Numbered from the stretch's first letter, positions 8,493 through 17,081 are shown. The stretch is 64,000 nt of DNA from an uncultured Ruminococcus sp. (GCA_902795355.1 CADBKZ010000007.1:1-64000); one strand, 5' to 3'. Notes: generated from the letters alone by a model not told the origin. A program made the numbers and translations.

Positions 8493-9395
8493 ATGAAATT
8501 CAACAGCAAGGAAGAAATTCTCGCGCTCACCCCCCAATGGACGGGCGAACGCTTTCCGGACGGACGTCCGCGCGTTCCGGACAGGTACCTTGAAGCCATG
8601 CGCAAGATGACGCTGGAAGAGCTTTGGAAGCCCATCTACGTCAAGGGCTACATCTCGCAATTCGAGGGCGACCTAAAAACGCTCCACAACGACGGCAGAA
8701 AGCTGATCGGCCGCGCCGTTACCTGCTCCTTCGTTCCCACGCGCCCCGACCTGCACGAGGTCGCCTTTGCGCAAGGGGCGGCAGAGGGCAGAAAAGGAAA
8801 CTACAACCAATGGGTGATCGACAGCCTGACCACGGGAGATGTGGTCGTGGCCGATATGTACGATAAAATCTTCAAGGGCACCTTCCTCGGCGGCAACCTG
8901 ACCAAAGCCATTAAAACCCGCACGGGCGGGGGCGGAGCCGTAATCTGGGGCGGCATTCGCGACGTGGAGCAGATGGTGCAGCACGAGGGCGTGCAGGTCT
9001 ATTATCGCGGCATCGACCCCACTCCCATCCGCGAGTTTATCATGAAGGATTTCAACGGAATCACGCGCATCGGGAAAGCCACCGTTCTGCCCGGGGACAT
9101 CGTGTTCGGCGCGGGCGGCGGCGTGCTGTTCATCCCCGCGCATCTCGTGCCGGAAGTGGTGGACGGCGCGGCCAAGACCCACGTTAAGGACGATTTCGGC
9201 TTTGAGATGATCGGGCAGGGTCGTTTCACCACGGCGCAGATCGACCGCGCCACATGGACCGAGGAAATGCTCGATCTGCTTGTGGATTGGATCCGCACCG
9301 ACCCGCGCGGCGAGGAATACCGCGACCTCGATTGGTCGCCCGAATACGACGCCGCGAGAAACGGCGACCCCAACGACACGCAAACCGCCCTATAA
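8493..9395 (+). CDS. RraA-like aldolase/decarboxylase family protein
   Basis: A 300-residue member of the RraA/HMG-aldolase family. It shows GRAVTCSFVP, GDVVVADMYD, GGNLTKAIKTR, the conserved GGGAVIWGGIRD segment with the active-site Arg-Asp, and VLPGDIVFGAGGGVLFIP. It is longer than RraA itself (about 160 residues) because of extensions at both ends. Family members cleave 4-hydroxy-4-methyl-2-oxoglutarate-type substrates or decarboxylate oxaloacetate. Here the pathway context suggests cleavage of a 2-keto-3-deoxy sugar acid; that is inference. The name RNase E regulator would be wrong for this context. Confidence 0.78.
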   Translation: MKFNSKEEILALTPQWTGERFPDGRPRVPDRYLEAMRKMTLEELWKPIYVKGYISQFEGDLKTLHNDGRKLIGRAVTCSFVPTRPDLHEVAFAQGAAEGRKGNYNQWVIDSLTTGDVVVADMYDKIFKGTFLGGNLTKAIKTRTGGGGAVIWGGIRDVEQMVQHEGVQVYYRGIDPTPIREFIMKDFNGITRIGKATVLPGDIVFGAGGGVLFIPAHLVPEVVDGAAKTHVKDDFGFEMIGQGRFTTAQIDRATWTEEMLDLLVDWIRTDPRGEEYRDLDWSPEYDAARNGDPNDTQTAL

Positions 9396-9427
9396 GGCGC
9401 TGCGCATTTTCACGAAGGAAACAAACA

Positions 9428-10432
9428 ATGAAATTTTCCCATTTGGAACAATGCCTTGACGATCTGGTTTCGCAAAACGCCGTGGAAAACGCTTTTGTGC
9501 GCGTCGGGATAGGCGATCGGATACTCTGCGACGCCGCCCGCGGCCCCGTCAACGCCGAAACGCGGTTCGATATGGCGTCCGTCACCAAAATCATGGCAAC
9601 CACGTCGCTCGCTCTGCGCGCAATGGATCGCGGCATGCTTTCGCCGGATACAACGGCGGACGAATTTTTTCCCTGCAACCGCACCATTACCGTTCGGAAT
9701 ATGCTGACGCACACGATCGGGTTCGGGCATAAGTCGCTCAATATCGAGGGCAACACCTACGATAACATTGCGGAATACATTCTGAACATTGCGCCCGATA
9801 CCCCCACGGGAACCAGAGTTCACTATTGCTGCCCCGCGTTTATCCTGCTTGGAAAAATTCTGGAACGGATTTACGGCATGCGGCTGGACCGCGCGTTTTC
9901 CGAATATGTCGCCAAGCCGCTGGGGCTGACCGACACAACCTTTCTGCCAACCGACAAAACCAACATGGTAGCTTCCAATCCCTCGCCCGATGAAACCGGC
10001 ATGGTGAACGACTACAACTGCCGTTTTTTGGGCGGAGTTGCGGGCAACGCGGGGCTGTTCTCTAACGCCGCGGATGTTACCAAATACGTTCGCTGCCTGT
10101 TGAACGGCGGGGAGCCGCTGTTTTCGGAGCGGACCTTGGCTCTTGCCGCAAAGAACCAAACCGAGGGGCTGAACGAAGCCCGCGGCCTCGGTTTTGTGTA
10201 TGTGGACGGCAGGGACCCGCAAACCGCCGCGCTGTTCCCCGTTGGCAGCATCGGCCATTGCGGGCATACGGGGCAATCGGTGTTTCTGGATCTGAAAAGC
10301 AAATTCTTTGTCGTAATCCTGTCCGACGCGAAAAACTGCGTCGTCAAAAAATACGAACACGGGCATTATGAAGAGGTCAAGGAGATGCGCAAAAGGCTCC
10401 ATGAAGCCATCAAGACCGATATGGAACCGTAA
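9428..10432 (+). CDS. class C beta-lactamase-fold serine hydrolase
   Basis: A 334-residue protein with the SVTK nucleophile motif (S51, K54) after FDMA, NMLTHTIGFG, and a late GHTGQSVF that takes the place of the KTG motif. The second catalytic motif, normally Tyr-x-Asn/Ser, reads Tyr133-Cys-Cys. There is no signal peptide, so it is not a periplasmic or secreted antibiotic-resistance enzyme. Relatives act as esterases or peptidases. It lies inside the sugar-acid operon and may remove an ester (for example acetyl or lactoyl) from the carbohydrate substrate, which is inference. Confidence 0.78.
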   Translation: MKFSHLEQCLDDLVSQNAVENAFVRVGIGDRILCDAARGPVNAETRFDMASVTKIMATTSLALRAMDRGMLSPDTTADEFFPCNRTITVRNMLTHTIGFGHKSLNIEGNTYDNIAEYILNIAPDTPTGTRVHYCCPAFILLGKILERIYGMRLDRAFSEYVAKPLGLTDTTFLPTDKTNMVASNPSPDETGMVNDYNCRFLGGVAGNAGLFSNAADVTKYVRCLLNGGEPLFSERTLALAAKNQTEGLNEARGLGFVYVDGRDPQTAALFPVGSIGHCGHTGQSVFLDLKSKFFVVILSDAKNCVVKKYEHGHYEEVKEMRKRLHEAIKTDMEP

Positions 10433-10460
10433 AATCAAGCCCGAAAAAGGAGAAATCACC

Positions 10461-11504
10461 ATGAAAAACCGTTCGTTCTACTGCGTTTACGCCGCCGCAT
10501 GCGCGCCCGAGGGCGGCATTTTCCGCTACCGGCTCGACCCCGACGGGATTCTGACCGAGGAAGCCCGCGTTCCGCTGGATTGCCCGATGTATTTCATCAA
10601 GCGGGGCGACGTGTTCCATACGCTTCTGAACGCTCCCGCGAGCCTTGGCGGCGAGAGCGGCTATGTTGCCTGCCGGTTTGGCGAACCGGTCCCCGAACCG
10701 ATTCCAACGGGCGGAAAAGTCGCTTGCCACCTTTGCGAGGCGGGCGGGCGAATTTACGCGGTGAACTATGTTTCGGGGAGCGTTTCGGAAATCGGCGGAA
10801 AAACCGTAACGCACGCGCGGGAAATGCTGGGGAGCGAGCCGTGGCCCGCGCAAGCGGTCGCGTTTCCGCCCGAATGGCAAAGGCAACGCCTGACCCTGCA
10901 AAGCAACCGGCAGAACGCGCCGCACACGCACCAGATCGTCCCGTCGCCGGACGGCCGATTTTTGCTGGTAGCCGATCTGGGGTTGGACGCGATTGTGGTA
11001 TATGATTTAGAATTGAAACTGTTCTCGTTCTTGAAAATGCCGCTGAAATCGGGGGTTCGCCACATGGTTTTCGGCAAAAAAGAGAAGAACGGTTCCTATC
11101 CGCTCTATTGCGTTTGCGAATTGGACTCCACCGTTTGCACGCTCCGCTACCGCGACGGACAACTGACTTTTCTCGGCGCGGCCGATTCCCATATCGCCCG
11201 TCCCGATAACACCGCCGCGGCCATCCGCCTTTCTTCGGACGGTCGGTTCCTCTTCGCATCGCACCGCGGGGATGATTGCGTTTCCATGTTCCGAACAGAG
11301 GAGAACGCCCCCGCGGAATGGCTCTTCAACGCGCCCTGCGGCGGGAACGGACCGCGCGATTTCTGCCTGACGCCCGACGACCGTTTCCTGATTTGCGCCA
11401 ACGAACGGGACGGTTCGCTCTCGGTTCTCTCGCGGGAAGAAAACGGCCTGCGGTTCCGCTCCAAGGTCGCTCTCCCGAACGCGCTTTGCGTTCTTGCGGA
11501 GTAA
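10461..11504 (+). CDS. lactonase family protein (seven-bladed beta-propeller, 6-phosphogluconolactonase-like)
   Basis: A 347-residue protein with the family's repeated blades and signatures: GGIFRYRLDPDG, HTHQIVPSPDGRFLLVADLGLDAIVVYDL, RHMVFGKK, AAIRLSSDGRFLFASHRGDDCVSMF, and GGNGPRDFCLTPDDRFLICANERDGSL. Proteins of this fold open sugar lactones. It closes the operon that also encodes a dehydrogenase and a sugar-acid dehydratase, which is the expected set for an oxidative sugar pathway. AAGGAG precedes the ATG. A terminator follows. Confidence 0.85.
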   Translation: MKNRSFYCVYAAACAPEGGIFRYRLDPDGILTEEARVPLDCPMYFIKRGDVFHTLLNAPASLGGESGYVACRFGEPVPEPIPTGGKVACHLCEAGGRIYAVNYVSGSVSEIGGKTVTHAREMLGSEPWPAQAVAFPPEWQRQRLTLQSNRQNAPHTHQIVPSPDGRFLLVADLGLDAIVVYDLELKLFSFLKMPLKSGVRHMVFGKKEKNGSYPLYCVCELDSTVCTLRYRDGQLTFLGAADSHIARPDNTAAAIRLSSDGRFLFASHRGDDCVSMFRTEENAPAEWLFNAPCGGNGPRDFCLTPDDRFLICANERDGSLSVLSREENGLRFRSKVALPNALCVLAE

Positions 11505-11523
11505 CGCGCCCGAAAACAGAAAA

Positions 11524-11567
11524 CCCGCCCCTGCGTGAAGTTTGACCACGCGGGGGCGGTTCTTTTA
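11524..11567. terminator. bidirectional terminator
   Basis: CCCGCCCCTGCGTG pairs with CACGCGGGGGCGGT across a 9-base loop and is followed by T-rich sequence. The stop codon of the minus-strand AraC gene overlaps its end. Confidence 0.75.
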
Positions 11568-12449
11568 TTCTTTCGGGATATACTTGATGGGCGAGGTTCC
11601 GAAATGCTTTTTGAAAAGCTCGTAAAAGGTTCGTCGGTCGTTGTAGCCAACGTATTCGGAAATCTCGTTAATGTTGTAATTCGAGTTTGTCAGCAAGGCA
11701 ACGGCGGCGTCCATGCGCAGTTTGGTAACATATTGGTAAATGGAAATTCCGAGTTCCTCTTTGAAAATGCGCTGCAGATATTTCTTGTTGGTGTTCGCGG
11801 CCTTTTCCACATCTTCCAAGCGCAAATCGGATTCGCGGAAATGCTCGGAAATAAATTGCATGGCCGCTTCCACGCGCTTGTTGGCGCGCGCCGTAATTTC
11901 GGAGACCGACGCCGCCGACTGCGGGTTGATGGCGGAAAGCGACATCAGCCGCAAGAGGCTGGATTCCAAAAACAGCGCGGTTTCCATTTCGGGGTGATCC
12001 ACTTCCATCATTTCATAGAAGATGCGTTCAATTTCGGTTTGGTTATGGTTGCGGTAAATCAGGTACGGCTGCGTAATTCCCATTTGCCGAATGTAGGTTT
12101 CGCTTTTTCCGCCGGAAAAGGAGACCCACGTATAAATGCAGGGGTCGTTGCGGTTGCTCGAAATGCTTCGGGGGAGCGATTCGGAGCAATAAACAATGTC
12201 GCCCTCTTCAAAGGGCATGCCGTTGAACCACCCGCGGCCGTTCAATATATAATGGAAGGTATGTTTGCCGCCGCGGCGGTTGATCAAGTGATCCAGCGGC
12301 GAACGCGAGCAAATGCCGAAAGTATAAAGCATGGTGGGCGCGTCGGGGACGTAATAATCCTCGTAGTAGGTTTCGGTGTATTTCGGAACAGCGTCAACGG
12401 TATACAGGCGTTCGCTTCGCTCTCCCGCAACAACATGTCTCCAATGCAT
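11565..12449 (-). CDS. AraC-family transcriptional regulator
   Basis: A 294-residue regulator with an N-terminal sensing domain (HTFHYILNGRGWFNGMPFEEGDIVYC) and a C-terminal HTH pair ending in YNDRRTFYELFKKHFGTSPIKY. The ATG at 12449 follows AAGGAG. It is convergent with the lactonase gene and is not next to an obvious target: upstream lies the repeat mosaic and then the surface operon at 13.6 kb. Its target is unknown. Confidence 0.87.
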   Translation of the reverse strand: MHWRHVVAGERSERLYTVDAVPKYTETYYEDYYVPDAPTMLYTFGICSRSPLDHLINRRGGKHTFHYILNGRGWFNGMPFEEGDIVYCSESLPRSISSNRNDPCIYTWVSFSGGKSETYIRQMGITQPYLIYRNHNQTEIERIFYEMMEVDHPEMETALFLESSLLRLMSLSAINPQSAASVSEITARANKRVEAAMQFISEHFRESDLRLEDVEKAANTNKKYLQRIFKEELGISIYQYVTKLRMDAAVALLTNSNYNINEISEYVGYNDRRTFYELFKKHFGTSPIKYIPKE

Positions 12450-12544
12450 GGCTGAATTTCTCCTTTCCGAATGGATCCTGCCAACCGGATTTATAGATTG
12501 TATTTGCAGCTGATGAAAGTTTCTTTCCGAAAAAAACTCATCTG

Positions 12545-13445
12545 CTTGTCTGTCTCTTCGCCTCGCCCACGGGGAGAGGTGGCAGGCGAACTTGTGAGCC
12601 TGACGAAGAGGGTTAAATCTGTGGTTATCCCAACTGCCCTCTCACTCGCTTTGCGAGAGCTCCCCCCGAGGGGGAGCCTTGAAGTAACAAACCGTTAAAG
12701 GCCTCATCCATAAGCCGCTTGCGACTTTGACACCATTCCCCCAAGGGGAAGGCTCATGATGATTGCGAACAGCGGGGAAAAAGCGAAAAGGGTTATTTTT
12801 AATGGACAGTTACTTGAAGCCTTCCCCTTGGGGGAAGGTGCCGAGTTTGCGAGGCGGATGAGGCCTCTGCATGTCCACTACTTTCGCCTCGCCCTTGGGA
12901 AAATCGGCAAGCCGATAACGAGGTCAGGCTGCAAGCAGCCGGAGAGAGCAGTTGAATAAACCCTCTCCGTCAGGCTCACAAGCTCGCCTGCCACCTCTCC
13001 CCGAGGGCGAGGCGAAGTGACAAACAAACGGAAGCCTCATCCGTCCGCTACGCGGCCACCTTCTCCAACGGGAGAAGGCTTCAAGCAACCGCCCGACGGA
13101 AACTCCTTCCACCGCTTATCTGTTTCTTCGCCTCGCCCTTGGGGAGAGGTGGATTGTCGCGAAGCGGCAAGACGGAGAGGGCTATCGCAATAGTCGCTTT
13201 TTACCCTCTCACTCGCTCCGCGAGAGCCCCCCCCCCCGAGGGGGAGCCTTGAAGTAACTTTCCGTTGGAAACTCCTTCCACCGCCTGCGGCGGTCCCCCT
13301 CAATAAACCGGCTTTGCCGGTTTTGCCAGAGGTGGAGGTCAAAGTTACTGCCAATTGAAAAATAAATATCCATATGTCTTTCCAATTGGTTGTTTCTTTA
13401 CCTCCTCCTTGGGGGAGGTGGCGCGCTCGCTTGCGGGCGGGGCGG
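12545..13445. repeat. mosaic of palindromic intergenic repeats (about 900 bp)
   Basis: Repeated blocks are AGCCTTCCCCTTGGGGGAAGG, CTCTCACTCGC..GCGAGAG, CTCCCCC..GGGGGAG, CACCTTCTCC..GGAGAAGG and GCGAGGCGGATGAGGCCTC. The same blocks occur at 56.87-57.44 kb and 60.05-60.26 kb. Open frames here have compositions dictated by the repeats and no ribosome sites, so no gene is called. An 11-C run lies at 13227-13237. Confidence 0.85.
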
Positions 13446-13565
13446 AAGGAGTTTTATAATCGGTTTCTGCACGCTCCCATTCTATTTTACCTTAAAATGT
13501 CCTTTTTGTCAATTATTTTTTTGAAATATATGACCAAATCCTGACATAATCAGGCCGATATATCC

Positions 13566-13594
13566 TTGCAAGAGTTCCAAAAAAATGCTATAAT
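13566..13594 (+). promoter_or_regulatory. promoter of the surface operon
   Basis: TTGCAA at 13566-13571, 17 bases, TATAAT at 13589-13594 with TG-C before the -10. It lies 40 bases upstream of the first GLUG gene. Confidence 0.75.
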
Positions 13595-13633
13595 GAACTT
13601 ATCCTATAAAGGAAGAAAACAAGGAGGATCATC

Positions 13634-15490
13634 ATGAAAAAACTATTTGCTCTACTTCTCGTCTCTACCCTTTTACTGTCCCTTTTCGTCTTTCCGGTAG
13701 GCGTATCGGCCGCCGGAACGGAAACGGCGGAAACCCATGTCGTTGACATCGGCGTTGACGACGAAACCGTGTCCTATGGCGGAAAAAACTACTCGGTTAT
13801 CCGAACTGCTTCGGAGTTTATCAACATGCAGCAGTATGTTGGCGCGTCCGTCGCAAACTACACCTACGTTGTTTTAGCAAACGACATTGATTTTAACGGC
13901 GTAACCCTCACCCCTGTTTCCACTACCGGAAACACGAATGGATATTCCGTTATCGGACAAGGCGAGAAGCTCCATCACTTGACATTAGAGGGTAACGGGT
14001 ACACGCTGAAAAATGTGATTTTGAATTTCAGCAACGACGGAAGTAGTCTTTTCCCTACTTCTACCTACCGAACCAGCACAGTTCGCCATATTACCATCGA
14101 AGCAACCTGTAATATTACGGGAAAAAACTGCGGTGTGCTTTATGGTCATACCACAACCAATTCAACAAAGACGGTTTCGGAATATGTTACGCTTGATCTT
14201 AAAGTCGATCAAGTCGCACAAGGATTCGGCGGTTTTATCGGACTTAATCAAGCAACAAGCGGCGCCACCTTTACGGGTTGTACCGTAAAAGGATCCGCCG
14301 ATTTCTCCGTCGATGCAGTTCAAAACGGCGGCTTTATCGGCCGTTGCACGCAATCCGCAACTTTCACCAACTGTTCCTCTGCTTTGAATATTACGTCCTA
14401 TAATAACCGCAAGGGCGGCTACATCGGCTCTGCGGAAGCTACCATTTCTTTCACGGACTGCTCCGCCACGGGAACCTACTATGAAATGGGATCCACGTCA
14501 AACGGATCCAAGCACCTATCGGGGTTTGTGGGCGGCGCATGGAATGCCAACGCAAAACTGACATTCAGCAACTGCACCAGCGGTGTAATCATTAACGGAT
14601 CGCACCAGAACGGCGGATTTGTCGGGGTTATGAACGACGCAAATGCAACCGCAACCTTTACCGATTGCACCTTCAACGGAACCATTTTTACCGCTCTGAA
14701 CGCAGGCGGATTTGTGGGCGAAGCCAATGCGGCAAATGTTACAATTAACACCTCGATTTCTTCCGGAAAAGTGGTTGCCGCCCGAAGCGGCGACGCTTAC
14801 GCCGTTTCCACAAACAAAACCCCCAACATCAATATTGACGCAAGTTCCGAAGCCGCAAATACCGCGTCGGTCACGCAGTATGAAGAAACGGATAACAGTG
14901 AACGCATTCTTTCCGGCGAAATCTCTTACCTGCTTTCCGAGGCGCAGATTGCCGCGGGAATCCCCGAAAACCGCCTTTACGGTCTTAACATCGGAGTAGT
15001 AGAGGGCGCGCCCGAAATCGGCGCCCCCCGCGTTTACAAAATCGACACGAAACACTCCGACGCGTTCTACACCAACGACTATACGGGCATTGAAGAGGTC
15101 AGCGGCAACGAGGGCAAACCCGCGGGCAGCTATCAGCTCAAAGCGGGCGCGGCCGACGGCACCGAGGACCTTCGCCTGATCCTCGCCATCGACGCGGAAA
15201 ATCTCCCCCTGATTACCTCGCTTTCTCTGAACGTGCAGTTCGGCGTGGTGGGCGGCGGTACCCGCAAACTGACCTGCGACCTCGGGGACGTTGCAATTTA
15301 TTGGTCGGTTCTGGGCGGCGACAAGGTTTATGAAGCCGCCGACGGGTATGTGCTGATGGCGGTTGTGATCTCCGACATCCCCACCGCCGAGTGGGACCGC
15401 TCCGTGGACGTCAGCCTGACCGTGAACGCCGAGGCCGCCGAAATTTACAACTACGCGCTGAATTTTGACGTCGCCGCGCTCGCAAGCTGA
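13634..15490 (+). CDS. secreted GLUG-type repeat protein with C-terminal beta domain
   Basis: A 618-residue exported protein. Residues 1 to about 27 are a Sec signal peptide ending VSAAG. Residues of about 65-400 are a beta-helix-like array with a first blade (VVLANDIDFNGVTL, LEGNGYTLKNV) and about six GLUG-like units (GGFIG, NGGFIG, KGGYIG, SGFVGG, NGGFVG, AGGFVG) alternating with FTDC-type strands. The last 130 residues form a separate domain (LRLILAIDAENLPLITSLSLNVQF ... YEAADGYVLMAVVISDIP) resembling the end of the protein at 57711. No membrane anchor is present. GLUG proteins are mostly adhesins or surface proteins; the ligand is unknown. It heads an operon through 22837. Confidence 0.82.
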   Translation: MKKLFALLLVSTLLLSLFVFPVGVSAAGTETAETHVVDIGVDDETVSYGGKNYSVIRTASEFINMQQYVGASVANYTYVVLANDIDFNGVTLTPVSTTGNTNGYSVIGQGEKLHHLTLEGNGYTLKNVILNFSNDGSSLFPTSTYRTSTVRHITIEATCNITGKNCGVLYGHTTTNSTKTVSEYVTLDLKVDQVAQGFGGFIGLNQATSGATFTGCTVKGSADFSVDAVQNGGFIGRCTQSATFTNCSSALNITSYNNRKGGYIGSAEATISFTDCSATGTYYEMGSTSNGSKHLSGFVGGAWNANAKLTFSNCTSGVIINGSHQNGGFVGVMNDANATATFTDCTFNGTIFTALNAGGFVGEANAANVTINTSISSGKVVAARSGDAYAVSTNKTPNINIDASSEAANTASVTQYEETDNSERILSGEISYLLSEAQIAAGIPENRLYGLNIGVVEGAPEIGAPRVYKIDTKHSDAFYTNDYTGIEEVSGNEGKPAGSYQLKAGAADGTEDLRLILAIDAENLPLITSLSLNVQFGVVGGGTRKLTCDLGDVAIYWSVLGGDKVYEAADGYVLMAVVISDIPTAEWDRSVDVSLTVNAEAAEIYNYALNFDVAALAS

Positions 15491-15506
15491 AAAGGAGCGC
15501 ACCGAT

Positions 15507-16904
15507 TTGCAACCCTCTACCCCCAACGCCGACGGCGTTTGGCAGTTCCATGATCTGCCGATCTACGGAAACGGCCGCCTTTCCCCCGTTCTCTACCGCT
15601 GCGGCTACTGCCTTTATGAAGGGCAGGACCCGAGCTTTATGCACCTGATTACCGAAACCACAAGCGCGGCTTTTGCCGAATGGCTCGGCGCGGCCAAGCA
15701 ATGCGGAGCCGCTGAAACGTTCTCGAACGCCATTGACGACAACCGCTATGCCGCGCTCCGAACCCCCGCGGGCGGCCGCTATTGGTGCGCCTACCGATCC
15801 CGCCCCGATAGCGGGGTCGGCGAGGTCCGGATCATTTCGGAATCCGCCGCCACCGCGCCGCTCGAATCCTTCGGCTACACCTTGGCGGGAAGCTCCGACA
15901 CCGCCTTTTACCTCTACAACATGAACTCCGGCGCGGAAGATACCTACCTGATCCGAACCGCCGACCGACATTGGATTATCATTGACGGCGGCACCTGCAT
16001 GTATAACGGGATTGACCCCAACGGCGATTTCGGCGACGGTCTTTACCGCTTCATCCGCGATCAGGGCCTCGGGCCGGACGAAAAGCCCGTGATCTCCTGC
16101 TGGTATCTGACCCATGCCCACCGCGACCATTTCCTCGGCTTTCAGGCTCTGCTCGAACGCCATGGAAACGATGTGGTTCTGGAACGCATTGTTGCAAACG
16201 TCCCCGACCCCGCCGTTGCGGATCACAACACCAACATGCCCTATTTCCGCCGCTGTATGGAAACGGTGCAACGCTTCTTTCCGAACGTCCCCTACCTGAA
16301 AGCCCACGAGGGAATGAAAATTCCGCTTGCCGACGCAACCTTTACCGTTCTCGGCTCGCAGGAAGCCGTTCTTCCCTATTGGGCGGAAAACCACGACGTG
16401 TTCCACGCGAAATGGAAGAATTTCCGCAAAGAACCGGACGCGCCCGACTATGAATTCCGCCGCCGCGCCTGCAAGCTCTACGACATTAACAACTCTTCCC
16501 TGATTTCGCTGATCGACGTGAACGGCCTTTCGGTCCTCGAACTTGGCGACGCGTTCCGCGCGGAAGAATGGATGTTCCCCTATTTCCGCCTTGAAACCCT
16601 GAAACCGGATATTCTCAAAGCGGCTCACCACTTTAACAACGACGAACTGATTCCCACCTATTGCAGCCTCTGCAAGGGCGGCCGCCCCTATTTCATTCTG
16701 GTCAACAGCGTTGCCTTTGCAAGAGAGTCGAACGCGCGGCGGCTCGGAGAGGTCCTCTCCCCGAAACAGCTGATCCTGCGGGCGCAATTGGATCGCATTT
16801 TCCTGTTCCGCCGCCGTCGCGGCAAGGTGGAAGCCGAGGAAATGCGCGCCGTATTCTCTTATTCGGCCGACCACCCCGAAGCCCTGTTCCGAAACAAAGA
16901 ATAA
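15507..16904 (+). CDS. metallo-beta-lactamase-fold hydrolase (ComEC-type motif pattern), no signal peptide
   Basis: A 465-residue protein. The C-terminal half holds the MBL fold: WIIIDGG, THAHRDH (H203, H205, D207, H208), VLELGD and DILKAAHH. This spacing resembles the C-terminal domain of ComEC and related hydrolases, but there are no membrane helices. The N-terminal 120 residues share their pattern with the lipoprotein at 19544. A TTG start at 15507 is chosen because AAAAGGAG lies just before it; an earlier start would overlap the GLUG gene. Unlike its relative, it has no signal peptide, so either it acts inside the cell or leaves by another route. The substrate is unknown. Confidence 0.78.
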   Translation: MQPSTPNADGVWQFHDLPIYGNGRLSPVLYRCGYCLYEGQDPSFMHLITETTSAAFAEWLGAAKQCGAAETFSNAIDDNRYAALRTPAGGRYWCAYRSRPDSGVGEVRIISESAATAPLESFGYTLAGSSDTAFYLYNMNSGAEDTYLIRTADRHWIIIDGGTCMYNGIDPNGDFGDGLYRFIRDQGLGPDEKPVISCWYLTHAHRDHFLGFQALLERHGNDVVLERIVANVPDPAVADHNTNMPYFRRCMETVQRFFPNVPYLKAHEGMKIPLADATFTVLGSQEAVLPYWAENHDVFHAKWKNFRKEPDAPDYEFRRRACKLYDINNSSLISLIDVNGLSVLELGDAFRAEEWMFPYFRLETLKPDILKAAHHFNNDELIPTYCSLCKGGRPYFILVNSVAFARESNARRLGEVLSPKQLILRAQLDRIFLFRRRRGKVEAEEMRAVFSYSADHPEALFRNKE

Positions 16905-16925
16905 ATTTTATAAGGAGATTCTACG

Positions 16926-17066
16926 ATGAAAAAATCCTATCAACATCCAACCGCCGTATTGTTTCCCGTTTCCCCCGAGGATATTCTGACGATTTCCAAA
17001 AACGATGCGACCGACCTCGGCGCGATCGGCTCCAACAGCTGGGGCGATCTCCCGTATTTCGAGTAA
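16926..17066 (+). CDS. 46-residue peptide of the K-x-Y-x-x-P / D-I-L-T-x-S type
   Basis: A short ORF with AAGGAG seven bases before ATG. It starts MKKSYQHP, has SPEDILTIS near residues 16-24, a polar Gly/Asn/Asp-rich centre and ends LPYFE. It has no signal peptide or membrane helix. A second peptide with the same layout (MK-x-Y-x-x-P, D-L-L-T-x-S, C-terminal FE) is found at 57553-57690, again beside a secreted protein gene, which supports that both are real. Function unknown. It lies between the MBL gene (21 bases upstream) and the second GLUG gene. Confidence 0.7.
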   Translation: MKKSYQHPTAVLFPVSPEDILTISKNDATDLGAIGSNSWGDLPYFE

Positions 17067-17081
17067 CTTCTCTGCGCGGCC

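Noticed and set aside
8493-9395. The RraA-like gene considered as a regulator of RNase E
   Set aside because: The protein is almost twice the length of RraA and sits in a sugar catabolic operon.
9428-10432. The serine hydrolase considered as a beta-lactam resistance gene
   Set aside because: No signal peptide, an altered second motif and sugar-operon context argue against it.
12756-13354. Short Arg/Gly-rich frames (60-105 codons) in the repeat mosaic
   Set aside because: Their sequences come from palindromic repeats translated in several frames; no start site or family supports them.
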